From Malus domestica (Eukaryota > Streptophyta > Magnoliopsida > Rosales > Rosaceae): a DNA stretch of 64,000 nucleotides. Of the stretch, positions 48,783 to 59,639 are shown one piece after another. The translations under genes were made by a program, and so were the position numbers. The notes below the pieces were generated by a model. It was given only the letters and a program-made list of their open reading frames with translations. It made no database searches and was not told the origin of the DNA. Location: assembly GCF_042453785.1 (NCBI RefSeq), contig NC_091673.1, positions 11,503,501-11,567,500 on the forward strand, in the 5' to 3' direction. Every line of letters starts with the position of its first letter. Position 1 is the stretch's first letter.

Positions 48783-49753
48783 GGCCATCTCCAACCGATA
48801 GCTGTCCAGATGGCTCGTTTTAGCCATCTGGCCCTCCAAGATCCTCCAAGATATTAATATTTTAATGAACAGTACAGGGTTATATTTGCCTCCGTCTCCA
48901 ACCGAGGGCCAGAGGGCTAGAGGGCTCGTTTTAGCCCTGTCACAAAAATCGTCTCCAACCGAGGACCAAAGGGTCATAGGGCCAAACATAATTTATTATT
49001 TAAAAATTACAACTTAAATTCAAATCCAACGGCTAAGTGACGTCAGCATGATTTATGTTGGTTAATGTTATTTAATGTTGTTTTATATTGTTTAATGTTG
49101 TTTCATGTTACTTAATTTAATTTAATGTTTTATAATGGCTTAGGAAGTTATAGGAAAAAAATAGAATTTAAAAAAAAATATGAAACAAATTTTGTGAAAT
49201 AAAAGTTATAGGAAAAAAATGGAATTTAAAAAAAAATATGAAACAAATTTTGTAAAATAAAAGTTATATGAAAAAAAATCTGAACCAAATTTTGTAAAAT
49301 ATAAGTTGTAGAAAAAAAGTTACAGGAAGTTATAGGAAAAAAAAGGTTTAAATTCATTAAAAAAAATTTTTTGAATACAACGGCTAGTGATTGGCTAGCC
49401 GTCGGAATTCAAATTAGAATTTAAATTAGTGTCAGTTATAACCGACACAATTGGAATTCAAATTAGAATTAGTGACGGTTTTAACCGACACTGTTCAAAC
49501 TGCTATTATATTAACATTGCTATTGGTGTCGGTTATAACCAACACTAATAATATAGTAAAAAATATTATTTCTATCGGCTATAACCGATAGAAATAACAA
49601 AACATTAAAAAAAAAAGGCCAGCCCTCTAGCCCTCTTTGATTCCGTGGGGCCCTCCCAGATTCCAGATCCCTATGGCCTAGCCCTCGGTTGGAGACAGTT
49701 TTCGGGCTATTTTCGGCCCTCTAACCCTCTGGACCATTCGGTTGGAGATGGCC
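48783..49753. mobile_element. Long Harbinger-type MITE, second family
   Basis: 971 bp, ends GGCCATCTCCAACCGATAG / CGGTTGGAGATGGCC, TTA target duplications (48780-48782, 49754-49756). Inside, AAAAATATGAAACAAATTTT units repeat three times (49140-49320), and variants of GTCGGTTATAACCGACAC repeat (49425-49590). Noncoding. Confidence 0.8.
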
Positions 49754-49829
49754 TTAGCACCGCGGTTAAGGACTCCCAATAAGGTGGTCTCAATGTGTTC
49801 TGCCATTTAGCTCGATGATAATTGATAAT

Positions 49830-52270
49830 ACGCTTTCATAGAAAACTCTCAATTGAATTAAGAAGAAGACACAATGAAGGATTATAAAATGTAGTTCAGC
49901 AATATGATTAATTATTTTTTAATTAAGTTTAAAAATAAATTTACATATTGAATTGAGTTTGTGAGGATAGTTTAAGTTGTAAATTTGAGTTTAAAGAGAG
50001 ATTGTTATTTTAATTAAAAATGATATAGTTGTAGAGAATAAGTCAAGTATAAAGTAAAATAATATGAATTCAAATACAATTTTCTTCGACTGGGTTGAAG
50101 GTCTTGACAAAGTTTTTATCAAGATGATCGGATCATATTTATATATATTTTTACTTCGAATTCACTCGTCTTTTCTTAGTTAGTTCTTTATATTTTGAGC
50201 TATGTACGTTATTTTTGTGTTTATAGGATTTGTTATGCAAAGAAAATAAAAATAGCACAAATGAGTTTTAAATAATAAACAGAAAAGAAAAACAAAAGCA
50301 GCAGGATGTGGAAAATAGACTGGCAGACAAAGAAGACAAAAGGAATAAAGAAAAGAAAAGAAAAAAAAATAAAAAATAGAAAGAAGATAGAAAGGAGTGA
50401 GGACGTGCAGCACAGGGCCAGCGAAGGAAAGAGAGTTGCTTTGCAGCTGGGGGAATAATTTTAGAAACAAGAAAGAAAAAGGCTGCCTTTGCAGCTGGAA
50501 AGAAAGAGAATAAAAACAGCTGCCTTTGGCAGCTGGGAAGGGGGGTCAGCGAGAAAAAGGGAATAAGAGACTGGCGCAGGGGACTGAGGTCAGAGGGCAG
50601 CAAGGCTGCCAGAGAGGAAAACAGAAAGCTGCCTTTGCAGCTGGGCGCGGGAAGAGTATAAAAGCTGCCTTGCGGAGAGAAGCTGGGGGGCCTGTCTGGG
50701 AGCGAGAGAAGGGAGCTGCCCTTTGGGCAGCTCGCAGAGACGCAGGAAGAGGACCGAGAGGAGAGTGCTGCCATTGGGCAGTTTGAGGAAGGGAAGTCAG
50801 TGGCGAGGAGGACAGGAGGTCAGCATGAAAATGCAGTTCAGAGTCCAAGCAGCAGATCCTTTCTTTCGGTTTAATCTCTCTAAACTTCTATTTTATTTCT
50901 ATTTTTAATAATGTGTAAATAAACTGATTTTGGCTAGAGGTTAATTCAAAGCCATGATTATATCTGTAATATGAATTGATTACCTTCGGTTGTGATTTCA
51001 TAAGTTGTGATTTCAATTTACTTATCCGTTCGTATAAAAACTGATTTGTGTATGTTGGTTGAGAGTGCACGCTTAATTTACATGCATGAATTTGATGCTA
51101 GAATATAAGTGAATTTCACCTAATCGTTATGAACTTATTTTCACAAGTAGTAAAGGTTGCTAGTCACAATCACGTTAAGTAAATTCTTGGCAAGAGTATC
51201 ATGCTTTTCATAGTTACGAATGCATCGTCAATGCTTATAGTTTTCACAAAGTTTAATGATCTTTGATTGTATCTCTATTGTGCTTTTCACGTAGGGGACT
51301 TTTGAAGAATGTTTTGAATTGTTGTATGCGTTTTTCCGTCCAATTCAATAACTTAAGGAAAACTTGAAGATTAAAAAAGTGCTGTTCACGGTTAATCTGG
51401 AGTATTGAGATTCACAATTTATTGAAAGAACAACTGAAAATCAATTTAAGTTGCATATGTGTCATGTGTGGAGAATAACCCTCTAGCTAGTCCGTCATTT
51501 ATCATTTTACCTTAATTTTATGTTTTTATCAATTCTGTAATTTAATTAAGTTTAATTTACTTTTCATCAAAACCAAACACCCATCCATTATTAAATTATA
51601 TTATTTAGTTAGTTTTCTTTATTGTTAGTCTTTTAATTTAATTTCCGTCCATTTCAGTTCCTAGTGTTTAATTTAATTGTTTTCATTATTTTGAGTCATT
51701 TTAAGTGTGTTTCGAGTTATTAGAGTTTTTAGCCTAATTTTGTGTCCTTGAGTCTTATTTAATATTTTTAAATTAATTTAGAATAGATTAGCAATCCCTC
51801 CTAATCCCCGGCCTAGAACGATACCCTACTTACATCTATACTACAATTGTCAAAAAGAGGATTTAATTTGTGTGTCAAGAAATTCTCACATCACAAGACC
51901 TATTTGTTGCACCATGTCATCAATGATGTACTTATTCCATGATATTTCAATAAATAAATATCATATTTTTCTCAAAAAAAAAAAAAATCTGCAATTTCTT
52001 TTTATGGATTAGGGGAGTCAAAACAACAAAACTGAAGTATCAAAATGTGGCCGGGATTGAGGGTTTTTTTTTTTTTTTTTTTTTTTTGGAAACGCCTAGA
52101 GATCGAGTTTGGCACAAATATTTTTTAGCGCAATGCTACCATTAATCACTAGAGAAATTTTGAAATAGGTCCAATTTTTAGTGACTTCTAACTTTTGAAA
52201 TATGTTCAATTTTTAGTTACTTTGGACCCATATCAAAAGACATCACAATCACTAGAACACTACTACACTT
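49830..52270. other. Probable remnant of a large LTR retroelement
   Basis: The segment 51785-51860 (CCCCGGCCTAGAACGATACC, then TACAATTGTCAAAAAGAGGA, AATTTGTGTGTCAAG) resembles the 3' part of plant gypsy LTRs of the Tat/Athila type. A purine-rich tract (50270-50800) contains the CTGCCTTTGCAGCTGG repeats listed separately. No retroviral domain was seen. A T homopolymer lies at 52064-52087. Confidence 0.35.
50485..50785. repeat. GCTGCCTTTGCAGCTGGG hairpin repeats
   Basis: At least six variants of GCTGCC(TT)TGGCAGCTGGG occur at irregular spacing in a GA-rich background. Each is a small inverted repeat. Overlapping open frames on both strands look like low-complexity artefacts. Confidence 0.6.
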
Positions 52271-52277
52271 TATGACT

Positions 52278-52462
52278 TTAGGAAATGAAATGGCTTTTAT
52301 ACCCTTTTCATTTTGCTTTTTCTTACCCTTCTTTTTGGAAATGGAATAAAAAAAATAAAAAAAAGAATCGATTTGTACTGGGGAACGAGGAAGAAGGAGA
52401 AAGAAGAAGTGTAAGAGAAAGCAAAACGCGAAGGGGCATAAAAGCGATTTCATTTCCTATAC
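52278..52462. mobile_element. Hairpin MITE
   Basis: The ends TAGGAAATGAAATGGCTTTT and AAAAGCGATTTCATTTCCTA are inverted repeats over about 38 bp. The interior is A-rich. The interval 52470-52870 otherwise shows nothing recognisable. Confidence 0.65.
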
Positions 52463-52871
52463 GCTGAATGCCCTTTTTTACCCATGCGTTATAGGTTCAA
52501 AATTCTCATTCCTTTGAATTATTGTAATGATTTTGCATTTTTTTTCCCTCACCTTAATAATAATAAGGTTTTATTTAAAAGAAAAAGGTTTACAAGATAA
52601 TGGGACATGTGTCAGTCTCACAGAATAAGTGAAGAATAATATTATTATATATACTACGAGTTTAGCACATATTTAATACATGTAAAGGGGATTCAAAAAA
52701 GGTCATATGTATCACTATTATCAATCGATAAATCTAATTTCCTGCTGGACTAGTATTCACCATGGGGAGTACTATTATGTTCCATACTTGTATAGTTTAC
52801 TTCTTGTTAGTGAGGACTTGCTCATAAGCGCAAAGCGCTTTTTTCATCTTTGGTGATTCTGCGGCAGATGA

Positions 52872-53897
52872 GGGAACTCAGACGAGAACTTCTCAGTGGG
52901 TCACCCATCATAAGATTGCTCTTGCGCGTTACTCGCTTAACTTCGGAGTTCCAATGGAACCTGAAGCCAGTGAGCTTCCAAAATGTCTCGTGCTAGGTAG
53001 GGATGAGAATATACATATAAGGATCACTTATCTAGGCGATGTGGGATCTTACAATCCACCCCTCTTAAGGGGCCCAACGACCTCGTTAGCACATGGTTAA
53101 GTTCTGATACCATATTGTCACATCCCGATCCTGGTCCACCACATCCCGGGCCCGTTCCACCACCGTAGCACAATATTGTCTGCTTTGGGCTTCCCATTCG
53201 TTCACGGTTTTGTTTTTGGGAACTCACGAGGAACTTCCTAGTGGATCACCCATCCTGGGAGTGCTTTGGCCTCCTTCTCGCTTAACTTCGGAATTCCTAC
53301 GGAACCCAAAGCCAGTGAGCTCCCAAAAGGCCTTGTCGGCACACCACGGCCAGGGTTAAGCTCTAATACCAATTTGTCACATCCCGGCCCGAAGTCAACC
53401 ACATCCCAGGCCCGTTCCACCACCATACCTCCTTCTCGCTTAACTTCGGAGTTCCTACGGAACCCGAAGCCAATGAGCTCCCAAAAACAAAATCGTGAGA
53501 GAATGGTAAGCCCAAAGCGGACAATATCATGCTACGGTGATGGAACGGGTCCGGGATGTGACAGAATGGTATCAGAGCCTAACCCTGGCCGTGGTGTGCC
53601 GACGAGGTCGTCGCGCCCCTTAAGGGGGGTGGATTATAAGATCCCACATCGCCTAGAGGAGTGATCCTTATATGTATATTCTCATCCCTACCTAGCATGA
53701 GGCCTTTTGGGAGCTCACTGGCTTCGGGTTCCGTAGGAACTCCGAAGTTAAGCGAGAAAGAGGCCAGAGCACTCCTAGGATGGGTGACCCACTGGGAAGT
53801 TGCTTGTGAGTTCCTAAAAACAAAAACCATTAGGGAATGGTAAGTCCAAATCGGACAATATCGTGCTACGGTGGTAGAGCAGGCCAGGGATGTGACA
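52872..53897. mobile_element. Cassandra TRIM array, both orientations
   Basis: Five LTR pieces of the Cassandra type. On the minus strand these are 52872-53053, 53116 to about 53334 and 53374 to about 53488, separated by short internal domains. Those domains hold primer-site matches (GTTCTGATACCA at 53101; AGCTCTAATACCA near 53355) and purine tracts. On the plus strand are a partial LTR 53489-53563, an internal domain 53564-53633 with TGGTATCAGAGCC at 53568 and AAGGGGGGTGGA, and a full LTR 53634-53897 (264 bp). The elements are non-coding. The arrangement implies tandem LTR sharing plus one head-to-head joint at 53488/53489. Confidence 0.85.
53733..53805 (+). ncRNA. 5S rRNA-derived segment in Cassandra LTR
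   Basis: GGAACTCCGAAGTTAAGCG, then ACTCCTAGGATGGGTGACCC and CTGGGAAGTTGC, match the A-box and C-box region of plant 5S rRNA. It is part of the LTR, not a 5S gene. Inverted versions occur near 53228-53310, 52890-52960 and 53425-53465. Confidence 0.8.
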
Positions 53898-53906
53898 GTG
53901 ACGATA

Positions 53907-54186
53907 GGGTTTGCGCGACGAAGAAATAACATGCGTTGCGCAAAGTGGCTTTGCACGATGCACGGCCTACGTCGTGCAAAGATACTTTGCGCGACGCACT
54001 TCCTACGTTGTGCAAAGCCACTTTGCGCGACGCGCGTCCTACGTCGTGCAAAGCCACTTTGCGCGACTTGCGTGCATCGTGCAAAGTGGCTTAATGGCTT
54101 TGCCCTGTTTTGCGAGACGTAAGGACATGCATCGCGCAAAGCCACTGCTTTGCGCAACGTAGCCTACTTCTTTGTCGCGCAAACCC
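53907..54186. mobile_element. MITE with GC-rich tandem repeats (TTTGCGCGACG)
   Basis: The ends GGGTTTGCGCGACGAAGAA and TTCTTTGTCGCGCAAACCC are inverted repeats. Between them are about five units of CTTTGCGCGACG...CCTACGTCGTGCAAAGCCA, spacing about 42-45 bp. It sits directly right of the Cassandra LTR. No target duplication was recognised. Superfamily unknown. Confidence 0.65.
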
Positions 54187-54189
54187 TTT

Positions 54190-54440
54190 CTTTTTTTGAC
54201 AAAAATATTTTTTATTTACTTTTAATAAATATTGTAATTAAATTCTAAACAATAATTAATATATAAACCAAGAAAAAGTATTTAATTATAAAATATATAC
54301 AAATGTACATACAAGATGTCCGAACGAAAATAGAAAAAACTACAATAACTATGTTCTAGGTTTGATACATCAAGCTACTGGGTATCGGCTGGGCGAAGTG
54401 GCTGGGAGGTCAAAGGTAGAGTAAGATTAGGTGCTGGCAT
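54190..54440. other. AT-rich spacer
   Basis: Nothing recognised between the MITE and the copper-ATPase fragment. Confidence 0.5.
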
Positions 54441-54444
54441 CGGG

Positions 54445-56592
54445 ATTTTGCTTCACAGTCTTCATAGTTAGCCTGCTCAGCTCCAAGGCATCAAGTAACT
54501 GCAAGAAATTGTGAAGATCAAATATCCTACACAACAGTGCTTATTATATGAAAAGAAAGATAATTACTTTTTCCATCTGTGCTCCACCAATCAACATTAT
54601 GCAAATTTTTCAAATAATCTTTTATAGATGGTGAAAAGAATTCTGCTGCACTCTTCAATTATTCATTCATAGTTGCGGATAGTAAACGTCTAAAAGAAAA
54701 TTTTGCTACGACAGCACGTAATCCTCTATAGTTTGGTTTCCAAAAATAATACCGCAGAATCTGATACCTATTTCTGCTTTCAAAAACAACCTGGGAGGTA
54801 TTCGTGCAAATAATCCTACGTATTTTTAAGAAAATTACTTGTGAAAGTCTGTTGCCCAATAGCACAATAGAAGACACCTCACTAGCAGCTCCAACACCAC
54901 CACCCATGGCAATTCCAACATGCGATGAAGCCAATGCTGCAGCATCATTAATTCCATCACCAACCATTGCTACGACGTTCTGATCCTTCTGAAGTTCCAT
55001 TCTGAACTTCTTCTTTTCCGTCGGTTTAACACCAGATATCACCTGCAACCCACAGCATAGGCTATACAATTAAATTCGATAAAGAAAAAAAAATCTGGGA
55101 TCCAGTTAGATACCGGGCAACTATTTGGGCATCAGTTTCAAATGAGTTTAGGGATTGAGTATTCTCACTCTTCTATAATGACGGATGTGTTAGCAGCTGT
55201 GATTAAGTTTATGTTTCAAGTCTTGAGGTTTTTGTATTTATAGGCTAGGTATACAGATTGTGGATACCTTATCCAAAAGTTGTATTGTTTATGATATTAT
55301 TAAAAATCTGTTTCATTTAAAAAAAATAAATTAAAATAAAGGATAGAGGACAAGCTTTTGGTGTTCTGCTTGAAGTTGTTTAACGATTTTTTACATTTTT
55401 CCAAATTGATAAAATTTTTGTTTCCCATCAAAGAAAGAAGTAAAAGAACTCCTTACCTTCTCTTTCGGAATACCAACAGCAGACGCGACGTACTCCGCGT
55501 TATTGCTTTTGTCCCCAGATAGCATGTATACATCGATCCCTTGCTTAGATAAAAATTAACAACTTGCCCAACATCTACCCTTATCTGATCCTCAAAATAA
55601 ATGAGACCGGCAAGAGCAGTATCAATGCCAACATATACAATAGATTGACTCGTATGGGCTTCTACTTCTTCAAATGGGTAACTCCATGCCTGCATATATT
55701 TAGTTTTTCAATGGGACCTCAATACATGATCCAAGATTAAATTATTTGTCATATTAAGAAGGAAAAAAAAAACAAAAGATATCTTATTTGGAAGATGAAA
55801 ACAACTAAGCCTTTGGTTCCCAAAATTAATTTCCATGGTAAGCAAAATAGTCAATCCATCTTCTGGGGTCATTTAAGAGTTCGGCAAACAATCAAAAGTA
55901 AAATTTAGAATTGGTCCATGAACCAAAAATCTGTTAATTGAGATCCCTAAATTTAAAAAAACATGCGCCCTTGGTTGCCTTCAATATACCTTCAATTCCC
56001 TAACACCAAATGAGCCCTAAAAGTTTTCTAAGATTCTACATATCTTTAATGAATCTCTAGGATTTTCTTTTACGTTTTGATGCTAGAAACCTTTAGAAAA
56101 TAAGGCTCACTTTTGTAAGCCAAAGTCAAATTGGAGAAAGAAATAAGCATCTGTTGAAGTACCCCTATATCTTCTTAGTCTCTCTAAGCTGCTTATGTTT
56201 TCTACAAATTGTGCAACTTATAGAACTTCATTTTAGTGCTCCTGTAAGTCGAATCTGTCAAGCATTACTTCTCCATGTACATTGTTATTTATACCCTAAG
56301 GAGTTCATCATGATCATAGACAGCACTCTATGTTGTCCTAAATGAATCTAAATTTTCAATAATAGGATTCTAAATTCTCTTAACAATGGTCCAGGGCCAA
56401 TGCCTATCAGCATTACACCTTTACAAGAAGCAAATTCACATTCAAATATGCAATGATACAAACTATTATATTCCATTATACCCTGTAATTACCTTTGAAC
56501 CAATTCCAAAGTCCCAACAGAAACCTTTTTGTTCTCAATAGTTGCTACAACACCAGAACCAGGTTCTTCCAAGAATGTTCCATCCGTAACCT
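54445..56592 (-). pseudogene. Copper-transporting P1B-ATPase fragment (PAA2/HMA8-like)
   Basis: Four exons, in order: 56592-56497 (VTDGTFLEEPGSGVVATIEN, VSVGTLELVQR); 55689-55457 (EEVEAHTSQSIVYVG, LAGLIYFEDQIR, then GIDVYMLSGDKSNNAEYVAS, VGIPKEK); 55042-54839 (VISGVKPTEKKKF, MVGDGINDAAALASS); 54498-54445 (LLDALELSRLTMKTVKQN). They cover the nucleotide-binding and phosphorylation-domain end, including the invariant GDGIND hinge, of chloroplast thylakoid Cu-ATPases. Introns are kept, so this came by DNA copying, not retroposition. Lesions: upstream exons (membrane helices and the DKTGT site) are absent; one T is missing in exon 2 near 55555, so the frame breaks before GIDVYM; and the last exon stops abruptly after KQN. 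Non-functional. Confidence 0.85.
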
Positions 56593-57006
56593 GGAATAAA
56601 GTGCACAGTTTAGGATCTGAGCATCATGATTTTTTCGGAACCTTATCCAGCTAATGCATGCACTTAAATAACCTGTGAAAAGAGAAAATATAACCTATAA
56701 GAATGTCCCAAATAAAATCCATTAGCTAATGCATATTTAAAGATCAGAAGGGTATTGAAAAGATGAGGATTGAAATCTGGGAATCACTTGATCGGGGACG
56801 ACGAAGCTTGTCGACGCAGCCAATCGTGGATTTACTCAACTCAACCAAGTCAAATACTTGATGTTTGAAGAAGAAAACACTCTCTTCTCAAATTTACTAA
56901 TTTATTTTTAATACATATGGAGCCCTTTAAATAGGAGATTACACATATATTGGTATAAACTTGCGCAACAACCATCAATTAAATTTGTGCCTAACTCTCT
57001 AAGTTG

Positions 57007-57344
57007 CTACTTAGTACTACGGTCTAGTGATATTCCTCTTCACGTGTAAGTGAGAGCTCTTAGGTTCAATTGTCGTCAAAGACGAATTTGAACCACTCTA
57101 TTGATAGCTCATTGTGAGGTTAAGCACACTTCCCCTCCCCCTTAATGTAGATAATATTATTTGATCAAAAAATAAAAAGGTCGTACCCAGTGCACAAGGC
57201 TCCCGCTTTACGCAGGGTCTGGGAGAGGTGAATGTCGGCTAGCCTTACCCCCATTTATGGAGAGGCTGCTCCCAAGTCTCGAACCCGAGACCTACCGCTC
57301 ATGGGCGAAGGCACTTGCCATCGCACCAAAAAATAAAAAAATAA
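57007..57344 (+). mobile_element. tRNA-derived SINE, tail split by an Au SINE
   Basis: CTACGGTCTAGTGATATTCC (A-box-like), GTAAGTGAGAGCTCTTAGGT and B-box-like GGTTCAATTGT, then AATTTGAACCACTC and CATTGTGAGGTTAAGC, with an A-rich tail. Target duplications of about 14 bp, AACTCTCTAAGTTG (56993-57006) and AACTCTCTAGGTTG (57345-57358), differ at one base. Same family as 47385. Confidence 0.8.
57179..57327 (-). mobile_element. Au-type SINE
   Basis: Minus strand: GGTGCGATGGCAAGTGCC (A box), GGTTCGAGACT (B box), GGAGCAGCCTCTCCATAAAT, GTAAGGCTAGCC, CCCAGACCCTGCGTAAAGCG, ending GGAGCCTTGTGCACTGGGTA. This is characteristic of the widespread plant Au SINE. It is flanked by AAAAAATAAAAA on both sides (57167-57178 and 57328-57339), within the tail of the older SINE. 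Confidence 0.85.
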
Positions 57345-57368
57345 AACTCTCTAGGTTGGCACAGTTCT

Positions 57369-57678
57369 TTTATTTTTTTTGTTGAAAAGAGAAAACCTAT
57401 TAAAATGAGGAATCAGATAGAAAGTACAACAACAAAAGACCAAAGCAATAAGTGAGCTACAACTCAATACAACTGGCCAACTAGGGAAGCCCACACAAAT
57501 TTTGACCCAGCAAAAGCAACAATACGAAACCCTAATCTTAGGTGAGCTACAACCCAATACAACTTGGGAGGCCCACACAAACTTTGGCCCATCAAAAACA
57601 ACAAAGTATCAATAGAAAACCCTAATTTTCAACGTTAGAGATCAACCGGATGCACGTGCTACGCAGGTAGCACAAACT
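57369..57678 (-). mobile_element. 5'-truncated LINE 3' end
   Basis: Minus orientation with an A-rich end at 57369 (TTTTATTTTTTTT on plus) and long target duplications TTGGCACAGTTCT (57356-57368) and TTGGCACATTTCT (57679-57691), one mismatch. A segment GTGAGCTACAACTCAATACA ... GGAGGCCCACACAAA is duplicated inside. No coding part is kept; LINE rather than SINE is inferred from the absence of A and B boxes. Confidence 0.55.
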
Positions 57679-58957
57679 TTGGCACATTTCTATTTGTTAT
57701 TTTTTCCGACCATTAGACCAACTCCAACCATGGCTTATAACCTAAAATTCCCCTTCCCCTCCCCCAAAAACCCACTCCAACTCATGACCTAAAACTAACC
57801 TAAAACCTAAAACCTATTCTGAGGCCAAATACCAACCCCATTTTAGGTCACAAAGCAAACTGGGCTCCACCAAATGAGACTGAAATAGGGGCTCTGAAGC
57901 TCATTACCCAGCTCCCAATCGCCCTCAGCCCGTGCACGCGCTAGAGAGTAACATAAGCTGGGTCCACCCACGTGGGGTTGTCCCCCAGGTGTCAGCCAAT
58001 TATGTAGCCCAACGGCTACTTTTCTTTATCCAACGGTCCAGGTTCAAATTTTTTTTTTTAGTTTTATATTTATATATTTATTGAATTCAACGGGTTAGAT
58101 CAAATATAATCAAATTCTAATGGTAAAAAAAAAGATCTAACGGTCCAAATTTAAATCCAAAGGCTAAAATAATTAAAAAAATTATTTAACTTAAAATTCA
58201 TACCTATGTATTTTGTTTGTACCATACTTGACCAATCCCGAAACTACTGAGCACCGGTCAACGTTATACCGTCAATGACCTAGAAGAGTTTCCCTCCAAC
58301 CAGGAGGTCAATCACAGCGCGACACGTGTCGACATCAGAACCAATCCTAGCGCGACACGTGTCAACATCAGAAGCCAATCACAACACGACACGTGTCAAT
58401 GTCAGAATGAAACTAGAAACTCCCTTCTATAAATAGAGATCATTCTCTCACAATATTTCCTAATGTCATTTGTACTAAATCATTCACTAGTACTCACTAA
58501 GTGAGAGCTTGAACCTATGTACTTGTGTAAACCCTTCACAATTAATGAGAACTCCTCTACTCCGTGGATGTAGCCAATCTGGGTGAACCACGTACATCTT
58601 GTGTTTGCTTCCCTGTCCCTATCCATTTACATACTTATCCACACTAGTGACCGGAGCAATCTAGCGAAGGTCACAAACTTAACACTTTCTGTTGTACCAA
58701 AGTCCTCACTAATTTTGTGCATCACCATTTGGCACCGTCTGTGGGAAACGACACAAAAGGCTGTGTCAGTTCTCTCTCTTTTTTTTCACCTCCGCCATGG
58801 ATTTGCAAAATCTGCAAAATCAACACTGTAAAATCTGCAAAATCAACACTGCAAAATCTACAAAAACTCATAAACCTCACTGGGCTTTTCCAGAAAAAGC
58901 ATTCACTAAGCTCCAAAACTCATCCCTTAAACACTATCTCTCTCCCTCTCTCTAAAA

Positions 58958-59593
58958 ATGGAAAGACATCATCACTCACAACAAAGCAACAGCAACCTCT
59001 GCTCGCCAACATCGCCACCCACGACCTTTGTTCAGGCAGACACAAACAACTTTAGAGACCTCGTTCAGAAGCTGACAGGCTTATCCAGCGACTCGGAAAA
59101 GCTCCCCATCACACACCCAGCAAGGCACTACCCTAAAGCACCCATAAGTACCGGTGACCCCACCGACCTTCGCTGGTCACCATTCAAGCTGCAAGAGCGA
59201 AAACACACCATGAGAAAACTCAAGATTAAGCTTAGTCTCGCAACCCTACACGGCTCTCAGCCGATTCCGAGTCTCGTCACCCCACTCAGGTTCAAGTCGT
59301 TTTCATTCTCGAGTTCTGGTTCCGAGTCGCTGTCGTCTCCAACAACGGTGGCCGAGGAGAAGAAGACAATTGTGGAGAAGGGGTTTTATTTGCACCTTTT
59401 GCCACTCAGTACAAAGCTGCTAGTTAAGATCAGGGCAAGCTGGATCGACAAAGCTGATGTTCTTAGTCCCACCGATCAGGTCCTCATGATCAAGCAATTT
59501 CATGCCGGATCAACATTTTTAGCATCCATGAATCTGCACAAAGCCGATCAGGTCCTCCAAACCCAAACACCTGGAACGACCCACAAAACCTGA
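58958..59593 (+). CDS. VQ-motif protein gene captured by an LTR element
   Basis: An open frame of 211 codons. Residues 22-41 read TTFVQADTNNFRDLVQKLTG, containing a perfect FxxxVQxLTG motif, which in plants binds WRKY transcription factors in the nucleus. Further family marks are HPARHYPKAP, PFKLQERKHTMRKLKIKLSL and EEKKTIVEKGFYLHLLPLST near residues 138-152, as in the VQ4/11/31/33 type. Host VQ genes are mostly intronless, so intronlessness does not decide between DNA and RNA capture. Residues after about 153 (LLVKIRASWIDKADVLSP...) are not VQ-like, so the original C-terminus is replaced. Start chosen at MERHHHSQQ because the family begins shortly before PTTFVQAD. It could be expressed from the element's LTR; whether it functions is unknown. 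Confidence 0.8.
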   Translation: MERHHHSQQSNSNLCSPTSPPTTFVQADTNNFRDLVQKLTGLSSDSEKLPITHPARHYPKAPISTGDPTDLRWSPFKLQERKHTMRKLKIKLSLATLHGSQPIPSLVTPLRFKSFSFSSSGSESLSSPTTVAEEKKTIVEKGFYLHLLPLSTKLLVKIRASWIDKADVLSPTDQVLMIKQFHAGSTFLASMNLHKADQVLQTQTPGTTHKT

Positions 59594-59639
59594 ACCCAGT
59601 TCGATCCCAACCGGTTCGAACCATGTCCTACCATTTCAC

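Larger units (their letters stand above)
56950..57715. other. Relic of GDSL upstream DNA, left part
   Basis: AAATTTGTGCCTAACTCTCT, then (after removal of SINE and LINE insertions) CTAGGTTGGCACAGTTCT and ATTTGTTATTTTTTCCGACC. This is parallel to the GDSL-D upstream sequence 39640-39715 (TTTTTGCCTAACTCTCTAGG, CCGGCACAGTTCG, ATTTGTTATTTTTCCTGACC). It continues at 63703 beyond the Harbinger insertion. Confidence 0.75.

Noticed and set aside
50268-50848. Long overlapping frames on both strands around 50.3-50.8 kb
   Set aside because: Low-complexity GA/CT-rich DNA keeps several frames open; Ser/Phe/Leu-rich products show no family features.
53700-53810. A genuine 5S rRNA gene
   Set aside because: The 5S-like sequence is embedded in Cassandra LTRs with primer sites and purine tracts, and only the internal promoter region matches.
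53266-54162. Open frames of 130-190 codons on both strands
   Set aside because: They lie entirely in Cassandra LTRs and the TTTGCGCGACG repeat MITE, which are non-coding.
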